Source of the DNA: PALSA-555 sp963821325
GTDB lineage: Bacteria > Actinomycetota > Acidimicrobiia > IMCC26256 > PALSA-555
Direction: 5' to 3'
Length of the DNA stretch: 64,000 bases
NCBI GenBank assembly: GCA_963821325.1
Contig: CAWGDC010000005.1
Span: 558,001-622,000 of the forward strand
Shown here: positions 7,892 through 16,991 of the stretch, in pieces
Numbering within the stretch: position 1 is the stretch's first letter
Layout of the letters: every line of letters begins with the position of its first letter
The notes under the pieces: model-generated
Told to the model about the DNA's origin: nothing
What the model saw: the letters and a program-made list of their open reading frames with translations, nothing else
The model's database searches: none
Made by a program: the position numbers and the translations under genes

Positions 7892-9701
7892 GCGGCGCGG
7901 CGCCGCGACCCCGCTGCGGCTGCGCGCCGGGCTCACCGTCCCGGTCAGGTTCGCGGCGGTGTTCACCAACGCGACGTGGCTCATGGCCTGCGGGAAGTTG
8001 CCGAGCAGCCGGCCGGCCTGCGGGTCGTACTCCTCGGCGAGCAGCCCGACGTCGTTCGCGACGCCGATGAGCCGCTCGTACAGGCTGCGGGCCTCCGACA
8101 GCCGCCCCATGAGCGCCAGGTTGTCGGCCAGCCAGAACGAGCACGGCAGGAACGCCCCCTCACCGGGCGGCAGCCCGTCCACCCCGTCGGTCGTCTCGTA
8201 GCGGCGCACGAACCCGTCCACCATCAGCTCCCGCTGGACCGCCGCGACCGTGCCCTGCACGCGCGGATCGTCGGGCGGCAGGAACCCGACGAGGGGGATC
8301 ATGAGCAGGCTGGCGTCGAGCGCCGTTGACCCGTAGTACTGCACGAAGCTGCCCCGGTCGGCGTCGTACCCGCGGGCGAGCACCTCGGTCCGCACCTCGT
8401 CCCGCCAGCCGCGCAGCCGGTCCAGGTCCACGGCGAGCAGCGCCGGGTCGGTCGTCGCCGCCTTCACCGCCCGGTCGAACGCCACCCAGGCCATCACCTT
8501 CGAGTGGGTGAAGTGCCGCCGCGGGCCGCGCACCTCCCAGATCCCCTCGTCGGGTTGGCGCCACCCGTCCTCCAGGAAGTCGACGATCGCCTGCCCGATG
8601 CCCCGCACCCCGGGGGAGGGCGGCAACCCGAGCCGGCGCGTCACGTGCAGGGTGTCGGCGATCTCGCCGAACACGTCGAGCTGGAACTGCGCCGACGCCG
8701 CGTTCCCGGTCCGCACCGGCCGGGACCCCTCGTAGCCGGGCAGCCAGTCGAGCTCCAGCTCGGTGAGGCGCCGCTCCCCGAGCGGCCCGTACATGATCTG
8801 CATCCGCTCCGGCGACCCGGCGACCGCCCGCACCAGCCACTCCCGCCAGGCCCGCGCCTCGGCCTCGTAGCCGAGCGTCAACAGCGCGTACAGCGAGAAC
8901 GTCGCGTCGCGCAGCCAGCAGAACCGGTAGTCCCAGTTGCGCACCCCGCCGAGGTGCTCGGGCAGCGACGTCGTCGCCGCGGCGAGCATCCCCCCGGACG
9001 GCTCGTAGGTGAGCGCCTTCAACGTGATCGCCGACCGCGACACCAGCTCGGTGAACCGGCCCGTGTACGTCGAGCGCCCCGACCAGCGCCGCCACCACTC
9101 CGTCGTGACCCGCAGCGCGTGCTCCGCGTCCGGCAGCGCCGGCGCCGGCTCCGGCGACCCGTGGTACGACAGCACGAACGGCACCCGGTCCCGCGCCCCG
9201 ACGGTGAACTCGGCGTGGGTGCGCAGATCCTTCCCGTAGGTGTGGACCGGGGCGCGCAGCACGAGCCCGTCGGGCCCGGCGACCGCCCGGATCCCGTCCC
9301 GGCTGCGCTGCACCCACGGGACGATGGACCCGTAGTCGAAGCGGACCACTAGCTCCATGCGCATCGGCACCCGGCCGCGGATCCCCTCGACGATGCGCAC
9401 CACGTCGACGTCGCGGTCGCGCAGCGGCATGAAGTCGATGACACGGGCCGCACCCTCGGGCGTCTCGAACTCGGTCTCGAGGACGAGGGTCCCCTCCCGG
9501 TACCGCCGCCGCGCCGCCGCGTCCCCCGACGGCCGGGGCGAGCAGCCAGCGGCCGTGCGACTCGTCGCCGAGCAGCGCCGCGAAGCACGCCGGCGAATCG
9601 AACCGGGGCACGCTCAGCCAGTCGAGCGACCCGTCGTCGGCGACCAGCCCCGCGGTGTGGGTGTCGCCGATCAGCGCGTACTGCTCGATCCGGGAGGGCA
9701 T
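7883..9701 (-). CDS. Glycoside hydrolase family 15 (glucoamylase / trehalase-like), one frameshift
   Basis: About 605 aa. The N terminus IEQYALIGDTHTAGLVADD then SLDWLSVPRFDSPACFAALLG is the typical start of actinobacterial GH15 trehalase/glucoamylase-like enzymes. The catalytic (alpha/alpha)6 barrel shows WDYRFCWLRDATFSLYALL and FLPCSFWLADNLALMGR with the candidate general base in LAEEYDPQAGRLLGNFPQ. No signal peptide, so cytoplasmic. The first 54 codons are in another frame; skipping one G near 9537 joins LLAPAVG to DAAARRRYREGTLVLE. Substrate (trehalose, maltodextrin) cannot be fixed from sequence. Confidence 0.88.
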
Positions 9702-9713
9702 GGCCCGGCGATG

Positions 9714-10154
9714 CTACGAGGCGTCGTCCTCCGCTCGGTGCCGCTCGGCCTCGAGCTCCTCGCTGCGGTCCCGCACCTGCACGAACGCCATCCGCAGCTG
9801 CGCCAACGCGTCGCGCAACGGCTCGGCGTGACGTTCCAGCCGGTCACCGAGGCCCTCGACGATCCCGGCGAGCGCGTCGATCGCCACCGACGCGTCCGCG
9901 AGGCGCGGCGCCTCGTCACCCTCGGGGACGAGATGCAGCACGGCGAGCTGCCACAGCCCCACCGCATGGTTCGCGATCAGGTCGACGACCGGCGTCGCGG
10001 CCAGCTCGGCGCGCACCCGGCGCAGCTCCTCCGCGACGGCCGCCTCGTCCGGCGGGCCGCCACCCCCGCCGCCCGCGCCCGCGTCGCCGGGGGGCGCACC
10101 CGATTCGGCCGGCTCCGGGCGATGCTCGCCGGAGGGTGTCCAGAGGCTGCTCAC
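9714..10154 (-). CDS. DUF1844 family protein
   Basis: 146 aa. After a Gly/Pro-rich N-terminal linker, the conserved helical block VDLIANHAVGLWQLAVLHL, then ADASVAIDALAGIVEGLGDR and LRDALAQLRMAFVQV matches DUF1844, a family of unknown function often encoded directly upstream of infC in actinobacteria, as here. The GTG start at 10154 is preceded by a GAGG Shine-Dalgarno 8 nt upstream. The charged tail DRSEELEAERHRAEDD looks like a short coiled coil. Divergent from infC. Confidence 0.75.
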   Translation of the reverse strand: MSSLWTPSGEHRPEPAESGAPPGDAGAGGGGGGPPDEAAVAEELRRVRAELAATPVVDLIANHAVGLWQLAVLHLVPEGDEAPRLADASVAIDALAGIVEGLGDRLERHAEPLRDALAQLRMAFVQVRDRSEELEAERHRAEDDAS

Positions 10155-10159
10155 CTTGC

Positions 10160-10359
10160 TATCCTCGCCTGGCGACGACCAATGTGGGAAGTGGGATCGG
10201 CCAGCACGACATCGCCGTCCCCACCCGGCCGGTCCGCCCTCGTGGCGCCCCGAGCCCGGGTCCGTCCTCCAAGCCGAGCCGTGAGGCCTCGGCCCAGGTG
10301 ATGGCGGATGCTTCCCGCGTCCGCCATCGTCCGCGTCCGGAGACCTTCGAGGTGACCTC
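10160..10359 (+). promoter_or_regulatory. infC promoter and 5' leader
   Basis: TATCCT at 10160-10165 with TGTCCA 17 bp upstream (10137-10142) is a plausible promoter. The leader of about 190 nt contains a hairpin, atggcgga at 10301-10308 paired with tccgccat at 10320-10327, and ends in the Shine-Dalgarno GAGGTG (10349-10354) just ahead of the AUA codon. Autogenous control of the IF3-L35-L20 operon by L20 or IF3 is known in other bacteria; no specific L20-binding motif is identified here. Confidence 0.45.
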
Positions 10360-11004
10360 ATAGCCACAGACGACACCAGGATCAACGACCGCATCCGGGC
10401 CCGCGAGGTGCGCCTGATCGGCGACGCCGGAGAGCAGCTCGGGGTGAAGCCGCTCCCCGAGGCGCTGACCATCGCCCGAGCCCGGGAGCTCGACCTGGTG
10501 GAGGTTGCGCCCAACGCGGATCCGCCGGTCTGCCGGCTCATGGACTTCAAGCGCTACGAATACGAGCAGCAGCAGCGCCGCAAAGAATCCCGCCGCAAGG
10601 CGACCCAAGTCATCATCAAAGAGATGAAGTTCCGACCCAAGATCGACGTGCACGACTACACGACCAAGATGCGCCACGTCGAGCGGTTCCTCGCCGAAGG
10701 CAACAAGGTGAAGCTCACGATCATGTTCCGCGGCCGCGAGATGGCCCACCCCGAGCTCGGGCTGCGCATCCTGGAGCGCATCGCCGACGAGGTCAGCGAG
10801 ATCGCCATGGTCGAGGCCGCGCCCCGCCAGGACGGCCGCAACATGACGATGGTGCTGCACCCGCTGAAGCGCGACGGGCGCGCGGCGGCAGCCAAGCCGG
10901 CGCACCCCAAGCCGACCCGCTCGGCGCCACCCCCAGCCGCGGCCGCGACCGCCGCCGCGCCGGCACCCGCCGCGTCGGCGGTGGCCACCGGTGAGGAGTC
11001 CTGA
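10360..11004 (+). CDS. infC: Translation initiation factor IF-3 (apparent AUA start)
   Basis: Prevents premature 30S-50S joining and proofreads the start codon. The protein begins xATDDTRINDRIRAREVRL; core motifs LDLVEVAPNADPPVCRLMD, VIIKEMKFRPKIDVHDY and VKLTIMFRGREMAHPELG are intact. A low-complexity Ala/Pro tail of about 45 residues extends the C terminus. No ATG, GTG or TTG lies in frame at the N terminus; AUA at 10360, 5 nt after GAGGTG, fits both the SD and the family start. The GTG inside that SD region leads to a stop four codons later. Rare start codons in infC are known from E. coli (AUU). Confidence 0.9.
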   Translation: MATDDTRINDRIRAREVRLIGDAGEQLGVKPLPEALTIARARELDLVEVAPNADPPVCRLMDFKRYEYEQQQRRKESRRKATQVIIKEMKFRPKIDVHDYTTKMRHVERFLAEGNKVKLTIMFRGREMAHPELGLRILERIADEVSEIAMVEAAPRQDGRNMTMVLHPLKRDGRAAAAKPAHPKPTRSAPPPAAAATAAAPAPAASAVATGEES

Positions 11005-11210
11005 TGGCCACCCAGCACAAGAACAAGACGCACCGGGGCGCCGCCAAGCGGTTCCGGATCACGGGGACGGGCAAGGTGCGCCGCCGCAAGGCGTACCGGT
11101 CCCATCTCCTCGAGAAGAAGTCGAGTCGCCGCACCCGGCGGCTCGGACGTCCCGCCGAGGTGACCGGCGGGCAGAAGAAGCACGTGGAACGCCTCCTCGG
11201 ACGCGCGTAG
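11004..11210 (+). CDS. rpmI: 50S ribosomal protein L35
   Basis: 68 aa, strongly basic, with the family pattern KTHRGAAKRFRITGTGKVRRRKA and a C-terminal HVERLLGRA. The ATG overlaps the infC stop (TGATG). Standard infC-rpmI-rplT order. Confidence 0.96.
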   Translation: MATQHKNKTHRGAAKRFRITGTGKVRRRKAYRSHLLEKKSSRRTRRLGRPAEVTGGQKKHVERLLGRA

Positions 11211-11244
11211 GCGTCCGAGGCGATCGACCGTAGGGAGCAAGGCA

Positions 11245-11610
11245 ATGGCACGGGGCAAGCGTTCCGTTCACAGCAAGAAGAAGCGCCGCCGCATCCTCGC
11301 CGCCGCCGAGGGCTACTCCGGGTCGCGCAGCCGCCACCGCCGCAAGGCGAACGAGCAGCTCCTCCACTCCGGCCAGTACGCGTACCGCGACCGGCGGGCC
11401 CGCAAGGGACAGTTCCGTCGCCTCTGGATCGTGCGCATCAACGCCGCCTGCCGCGACCACGACATCTCCTACTCGCGCTTCGTCGCCGGGTTGAAAGCGG
11501 CGGACATCGAGGTCGACCGCAAGATCCTCGCCGACCTCGCGGTGCGCGACCGCGCCGCGTTCGGTGCGCTCGTCACCGCAGCGGAGGCCGCGCTCAAGGC
11601 TGCCGCTTGA
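11245..11610 (+). CDS. rplT: 50S ribosomal protein L20
   Basis: 121 aa. Motifs ARGKRSVHSKKKRRRILA, GYSGSRSRHRRKANEQ, DRRARKGQFRRLWIVRINAA and DRKILADLAVRDRAAF are typical of L20, which binds 23S rRNA early in assembly and in many bacteria represses its own operon. GGGAGCAAGGCA precedes the ATG. Confidence 0.96.
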   Translation: MARGKRSVHSKKKRRRILAAAEGYSGSRSRHRRKANEQLLHSGQYAYRDRRARKGQFRRLWIVRINAACRDHDISYSRFVAGLKAADIEVDRKILADLAVRDRAAFGALVTAAEAALKAAA

Positions 11611-12432
11611 CGAGCGGCGAGCTGGCCGCCCGTCACCCGACCGTCCAGCGGCTCCGCGCCCTCAACCGCGACCCGCAGACCCGCGCCGTCGAGCACGCCT
11701 ACATCCTCGAAGGGCCTCGCCTCGTCGCCGCCGCGCTCGACCGCGGGGCCGCCCTCGAGGCCGCGTACCTCGGCTACCGGGCCCGCCCCTCCTTCGCGCC
11801 CCTCGTCGCCCGCCTCGACGCCGCCGGCGTGCCCGTCCACGACCTGCGCGAGGGCGTCCTCGAGAAGATCGGGGTCACCCGCACCCCCCAGCCCGTCCTC
11901 GCCGTCGCCCCCATCACCCCGCCGGCCCCCGCGGCGCTCCACCGTCCCGGTGACCTCCTCGTCGCCGTCGACGTCGCCGACCCCGGCAACCTCGGCACCG
12001 TCCTGCGCAGCGCCGAAGCCGCCGGCGTGACGACCGTCCTCGTCGCCGGCGCCTCCGTCGACGTCTACAACCCGAAGGTCGTGCGCGCCTCCCGCCGGCG
12101 CGCTCCTCGGCCTCACCATCCTCGAGCACGACCACGCCACCGACGCGCTCGACGCCGCCCACGCCGCCGGTCGCCGCACCGTCGGCACCGCGACCCGCGG
12201 CGGCGACCCGATCACCACCCTCGACCCCGCCACCCCCATCGCGCTCGTGATCGGCAACGAGGCCCGCGGCGTCGACCCGACCCTCACCGACCGGCTCGAC
12301 GCCATCGTCACCATCCCGATGCACGCACCCGCCGAATCGCTGAACGTGGCCATGGCCGCCACCGTGGTGCTCTTCGAACGCGACCGCCAGCACCGCACCC
12401 ACCCGCTCGCCGACGCCGGAGCGGCACCGTGA
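11607..12432 (+). CDS. TrmH/SpoU-family rRNA 2'-O-methyltransferase (one frameshift)
   Basis: About 275 aa. An N-terminal L30e-like substrate-binding region (FILEGP-like AYILEGPRLVAAALDRG) is followed by the SPOUT knot with motif 1 VDVADPGNLGTVLRSAEAAG, motif 2 ALVIGNEARGVD and motif 3 IPMHAPAESLNVAMAATVVL. Probably methylates ribose in 23S rRNA. A frame change near 12090 is cured by skipping one C (tcc-c-gccggc), giving VVRASAGALLGLTIL. The TTG start overlaps the rplT stop (TTGA) and the end overlaps pheS (GTGA), so it sits inside the IF3-PheST transcription unit. Confidence 0.88.
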
Positions 12433-13472
12433 CCCTCGCCGACGAGCAGGCCCGCCTCGACGCCGCACTCGACGCGGCCCGCACGACGATCCCGAACGCC
12501 GCGTCGCCCGCGACGCTCGACGACCTCGCACGCGAGTACACCGGCCGACGCTCCCCGGCGAGCCTGGTGAACGAGGCGATCAAGCACCTGCCGGACGACG
12601 AGCGGCCCGCCGCCGGCCGAGCCGTCCAGTCCTACCGGCAGGCCATCACCGACCTGGTCGACGCTCGCCGCGCCGCGCTCGGCGCCGCCACCCCCACCGC
12701 CGACGGGGACGGGGTCGACCCGACGCTCGGCACCCACGTCCGACCCCGCGGCCACCTCCACCTCGTCACCCAGATCCGCCGCGAGCTCGAGGACATCTTC
12801 ACCGGCCTCGGCTACCGGATCGCCGAGGGCCCCGAGGTCGAAGACGACTGGCACAACTTCGAGGCGCTGAACATCGCGCCGGCGCACCCCGCCCGCTCCA
12901 TGCAGGACACCATCTACGTCCAGCTCGGCGCCCCCGAGCAGGTCATGCTGCGCACCCACACCTCGCCCGTGCAGATCCGCACGATGGAACACCAACCCCC
13001 ACCGATCTACGTCGTCGCGCCCGGCCGCACCTACCGCAACGAGACCCTCGACGCCCGCCACTCACCCGTCTTCCACCAGCTCGAGTGCCTCGCCATCGAC
13101 CGCGACCTCACCATGGCGCACCTGTTCGGCACCATCGAGGTGTTCGCCCGCCGCCTCTTTGACGACGAGACGATCCGCACCCGGTTCCGCTCCGACTACT
13201 TCCCCTACACCGAGCCGTCCGCCGAGCTGGCCGTGAGCTGCGTGTTCTGCCACGGGCCCGGCTGCCGGGTCTGCTCCCACACCGGCTGGATCGAGCTCGG
13301 CGGCTGCGGCATGGTCGACCCGAACGTCTTCACCGCCGTCGGCCTCGACCCCGAGGAGTGGCAGGGCTTCGCGTTCGGGTTCGGGCTCGAGCGGCTCGCC
13401 ATGATCCGCCACGGCATCGACGAGATCCGCACGTTCGTCGACAACGACATCCGCTTCCTCGAGCAGTACTGA
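12429..13472 (+). CDS. pheS: Phenylalanyl-tRNA synthetase alpha subunit
   Basis: 347 aa, intact. An N-terminal coiled coil is followed by the class II catalytic core: motif 2 region VAPGRTYRNETLDARHSPVFHQ, and motif 3 GFAFGFGLERLAMIRHGI. Four cysteines in CVFCHGPGCRVCSHTG suggest an extra zinc-binding insertion before motif 3, as in some actinobacteria. Translationally coupled to the methyltransferase upstream; pheT starts 2 nt after the stop. Confidence 0.96.
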   Translation: MTLADEQARLDAALDAARTTIPNAASPATLDDLAREYTGRRSPASLVNEAIKHLPDDERPAAGRAVQSYRQAITDLVDARRAALGAATPTADGDGVDPTLGTHVRPRGHLHLVTQIRRELEDIFTGLGYRIAEGPEVEDDWHNFEALNIAPAHPARSMQDTIYVQLGAPEQVMLRTHTSPVQIRTMEHQPPPIYVVAPGRTYRNETLDARHSPVFHQLECLAIDRDLTMAHLFGTIEVFARRLFDDETIRTRFRSDYFPYTEPSAELAVSCVFCHGPGCRVCSHTGWIELGGCGMVDPNVFTAVGLDPEEWQGFAFGFGLERLAMIRHGIDEIRTFVDNDIRFLEQY

Positions 13473-13473
13473 C

Positions 13474-15852
13474 GTGCGCGTCCCCCTGTCCTGGATCCGG
13501 GACTTCACCCCCCTCGACCAGCCCGTCGACGACGTCGTCGCCGCCCTGAACCAGGTCGGCCTCGAGGTCGAAGCCGTCGAGCAGCCCGGCGCCGAGATCG
13601 TCGGCGTCACCGCGGCAAAGGTCCTCGACGTCGTCGCCCACCCCGACGCCGACGCGGTGCGCCTCGTCGACGTCGACACCGGCGCCACCACCACCCGGGT
13701 CGTGTGCGGCGCCCCGAACGTGCACCCGGGCATGCTCGCCCCGTTCGCCGCGGTCGGCGCCACCCTTCCCGGCGGGGTGAGCATCCAGCGGCGCACGATC
13801 CGCGGCCAGGTCTCCGACGGCATGCTCTGCTCGGCCGCCGAGCTCGGCCTCGGCGACGACCACTCGGGCATCCTCGACCTCGACGCCACCGCCGCGCCCG
13901 GCACCGACGTCCGCGAGCTCCTCGGCCTCGACGACACCATCCTCGACCTGTCGATCACCCCGAACCGGCCCGACGCCATGTGCGTCATCGGCGTCGCCCG
14001 CGAGCTCGCCGCCCACTTCGGCCTCCCGCTCACCGTCCCCGAGCCGCACGCGCCGACCGGCGCCGTCGACCGGCCCATCGGCGTCGTCCTCGAAGCCCCT
14101 GACCGCTGCCCCCGCTACCTCGGCCGGGTCGCGACCGTCACCGTCGGCGACTCACCGGCCTGGCTCGCGCAACGGCTCGCGAAGGCCGGCCTCCGTCCCA
14201 TCAGCAACGTCGTCGACGTCACCAACTACGTGCTCCTCGAACGCAACCAGCCGCTCCACGCCTTCGACCTCGACCGCCTCGCCGGTCCCGGCATCGTCGT
14301 CCGCCGCGCCGAGCCCGGCGAGACCATGACCACCCTCGACGGCGTCGACGCGGGTCCTCGACCGCGACGACCTGCTCATCTGCGACGCCGAGCGCCGCCC
14401 CCAGGCCCTCGCCGGGATCATGGGCGGCCAGGACGCCGAGGTCACGGCCGACACCTGCGCCATCCTCCTCGAGTCGGCCTACTTCGAGCCGATGGGCATC
14501 GCGCGCAGCTCGAAGCGCCTGAAGCTGCGCTCCGAGTCCAGCGCCCGCTTCGAGCGCGGCACCGACCCGGAGGGCGTCGCCACCAGCGCCGAGCGGGCCA
14601 TGGAGCTCCTCACCCAAGTCGCCGCCGCGACCGTCGACGCCACCGCCGTCGACCAGTACCCCCGCCCCGTGGCCCGCCCCCGGATCGCCCTGCGCACCAG
14701 CCGCGTCAACGCCATCCTCGGCACCGACCTCACCGCCGCCGCCGTCCTCGACGCCCTGCGCCCCCTCGAGATCACCGTCCAGGGCGACGACGACGACATC
14801 GTCGCCACCCCACCCACCTTCCGTCCCGACCTCACCCGCGAGATCGACCTCATCGAAGAGGTCGCGCGACGGATCGGGTTCGCGGCCGTCGGCCGGCGCG
14901 TCGCCCGACCCGCCGACCAGGTGGGTGGCCTCACCGACGCGCAGCGCGACCGCCGCACCATCGCCGACGCCCTCGTCGGCGCCGGCTGCTCGGAGGCCGC
15001 CACCGTGCCGCTCGTCGCCCCGGCGACCCTCACCGAGTTCGGGACGAGCGACGCCGTCGCGCTCGCCAACCCGCTGCGGGCCGACGAGTCCGTGCTGCGC
15101 AGCGCCCTCGTCCCCGGACTCCTCGCCACCGGTCGCGGCGAACGCCGCCCGCGGTCGACCCGACCTCGCCCTCTTCGAGGTCGGCACCGTCTTCTTCCCC
15201 CCAGCCGACGCGACGCCGCTCCCCACCGAGCGGGTCCACGTCGCCGCCGTGCTCACCGGCCAGGTCCTGCGCCGCCCGCTCGAGCCGGACCGGCCCGTCG
15301 ACGTCGCCGACGCCGTCGACCTGCTGCGCGTCGTCGCCGACGCGCTCGCGCTCGACCAGTGGACCCTCGACCCCGGCGTGGTCGCGGGCTACCACCCGAC
15401 CCGCACCGCGCGGCTCGTGGTGCAGGGACGAGCCCTCGGGCACGCCGGCGAGCTCACCCCCACGGCCGCCGCGCTCGCCGCGGGTGCGCGGCCCGTCGTG
15501 GCCCTGGAGCTCGACGTCACCGCCTTGGTCGGGCGCGCCGCGACGCGACCGCGCGTTCCGTGAGCTGTCACCCTTCCCGCCGTCGACCATCGACCTCGAC
15601 TTCGTGGTCGACGAGACCGTGCCCGCCGCGACGATGGTGGCGACGCTGCGGGCCGCGGCCGGCGACGTGCTCGAGGACGTGCGACCCTTCGACGAGTTCC
15701 GCGGCGACCAGGTCGGCCCGGGACGCAAGAGCGTCGCGTTCGCGCTGCGGTTCCGCGCCGACCACACCCTCACCCAAGCCGAGGTCGCCGAGCTGCGGCA
15801 GCGCTGCATCGACGCCGTGTCGACGACCCACGGCGCGAAGCTGCGCCACTGA
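13474..15852 (+). CDS. pheT: Phenylalanyl-tRNA synthetase beta subunit (three frameshifts)
   Basis: About 792 aa when repaired. Recognisable regions: the tRNA-binding OB domain (VVDVDTGATTTRVVCGAPN), the B3/B4 editing domain (KAGLRPISNVVDVTNYV, GIMGGQDAEVT, SSARFERGTDPEG), B5 (RPDLTREIDLIEEVARRIG) and the C-terminal anticodon-binding FDX domain (PPSTIDLDFVVDE). Skipping single bases near 14350 (gac-g-cgg), 15143 (acc-g-gtc) and 15540 (cgc-g-ccg) restores one frame; three +1 shifts bring the stop back in register with the start. pheS is clean, so true gene loss is implausible for an essential enzyme. Confidence 0.9.
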   Translation: MRVPLSWIRDFTPLDQPVDDVVAALNQVGLEVEAVEQPGAEIVGVTAAKVLDVVAHPDADAVRLVDVDTGATTTRVVCGAPNVHPGMLAPFAAVGATLPGGVSIQRRTIRGQVSDGMLCSAAELGLGDDHSGILDLDATAAPGTDVRELLGLDDTILDLSITPNRPDAMCVIGVARELAAHFGLPLTVPEPHAPTGAVDRPIGVVLEAPDRCPRYLGRVATVTVGDSPAWLAQRLAKAGLRPISNVVDVTNYVLLERNQPLHAFDLDRLAGPGIVVRRAEPGETMTTLDGVDAGPRPRRPAHLRRRAPPPGPRRDHGRPGRRGHGRHLRHPPRVGLLRADGHRAQLEAPEAALRVQRPLRARHRPGGRRHQRRAGHGAPHPSRRRDRRRHRRRPVPPPRGPPPDRPAHQPRQRHPRHRPHRRRRPRRPAPPRDHRPGRRRRHRRHPTHLPSRPHPRDRPHRRGRATDRVRGRRPARRPTRRPGGWPHRRAARPPHHRRRPRRRRLLGGRHRAARRPGDPHRVRDERRRRARQPAAGRRVRAAQRPRPRTPRHRSRRTPPAVDPTSPSSRSAPSSSPQPTRRRSPPSGSTSPPCSPARSCAARSSRTGPSTSPTPSTCCASSPTRSRSTSGPSTPAWSRATTRPAPRGSWCRDEPSGTPASSPPRPPRSPRVRGPSWPWSSTSPPWSGAPRRDRAFRELSPFPPSTIDLDFVVDETVPAATMVATLRAAAGDVLEDVRPFDEFRGDQVGPGRKSVAFALRFRADHTLTQAEVAELRQRCIDAVSTTHGAKLRH

Positions 15853-15938
15853 CGGGACCGCCCGGTCGCCCGCGACGGGCGCGCCCCGGCCCGACCGGCC
15901 GCCCCGTCAGAACCCCTCGCAGCTCATGCAGCAGGGTG

Positions 15939-15944
15939 TATACT
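15939..15944 (+). promoter_or_regulatory. -10 element of the arg operon promoter (possible ArgR target)
   Basis: TATACT lies 7 nt before the argC ATG at 15952, which would give a leaderless or nearly leaderless mRNA. It is overlapped by an AT-richer imperfect palindrome, ATGCA at 15927-15931 and TGTAT at 15937-15941, in an otherwise GC-rich region. ARG boxes in actinobacteria contain comparable TGCAT/ATGCA half-sites, and argR is in the same operon, so an operator here is plausible but not proven. Confidence 0.5.
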
Positions 15945-15951
15945 ATGCGGC

Positions 15952-16991
15952 ATGGCGTATCAGGCGGCGGTGGTCGGGGCGGCGGGGTACGCCGGCGCCG
16001 AGCTGCTGCGCCTGCTCGCGGGCCACGACGAGCTCGGGGCGACCCGGGCCGTCGCGGCGACGCACGCCGGCACGGCGGTCGCCGACCTGTACCCGGCGCT
16101 GGCGGCCTCGTATGAGGGACTGGTCCTCGAGGCGTGGGACCCCGCCGTGGTGGACGGCGTCGACGTCGCGTTCCTCACGCTGCCGCACGGCGAGTCGCAG
16201 CGTCTCGTGCCCGACCTGCTCGGACGCGTCGGGCACGTCGTCGACCTCGGCGCCGACTTCCGGCTGCCCGCCGCGCCGTACGAGCAGTGGTACGGCGCGC
16301 CGCACACCGCACCGGCGCTGCTCGACCGGTTCGCGTTCGGCCTGCCCGAGCTGTTCCGTGACCGGCTCACCCCGGACGTCGGGGTCGCGGTCCCCGGCTG
16401 CTACCCGACGGCCGCGATCCTCGCGCTCGCGCCGCTCCTGACCGCGGGCCTCGCCGTCGCCCGAGGGCCTCGTCGTCCACGCCGCCTCGGGGGTGTCGGG
16501 ACGCGGCCGCGGGCTGAGCGACCCGAGCCTGTTCTCGGAGGCGAACGAGACCGTCACCCCGTACGGGCTGCTGACGCACCGGCACACGGGGGAGATCGAC
16601 TGGGCGTTGAGCGAGCTGTCGGGCGGGCCCGTCACGGCGCTCTTCACCCCGCACCTCGTGCCGATGACCCGCGGGCTGCTCGCCAGCTGCTACGCCCGTC
16701 CCGCCACCGGCGGGCTGAGCACCACCCGGCTGCTCGACGCGTACCGCGACGCCTACGCCGACGAGCCGTTCATCGTCGTGCGCGACGAGCCGCCCGACCA
16801 CCCGCGCCACCCTCGGGTCGAACGCCGCGCACCTCACCGCCCGCTACGACGACCGCACCGGCTCGCTCCTCGCCTTCGCCGCGATCGACAACCTCGGCAA
16901 GGGCGCCGCCGGGCAGGCCATCCAAGCCGCGAACCGTGTGCTCGGCCTCCCCGAGACGACCGGGTTGCCCGCGGTCGGGATCGTCCCGTGA
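15952..16991 (+). CDS. argC: N-acetyl-gamma-glutamyl-phosphate reductase (two frameshifts)
   Basis: NADPH-dependent third step of arginine synthesis; about 345 aa after repair. N-terminal Rossmann motif AVVGAAGYAGAELLRLLAGH, catalytic-cysteine motif GVAVPGCYPTAAILALAPL, then SGRGRGLSDPSLFSEAN, HLVPMTRGLLASCYA and the C-terminal GKGAAGQAIQAANRVLGLPE. Frame changes near 16459 (gcc-c-gag) and 16796 (ccc-g-acc) are each one extra base. First gene of the arg operon; stop overlaps argJ (GTGA). Confidence 0.92.
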
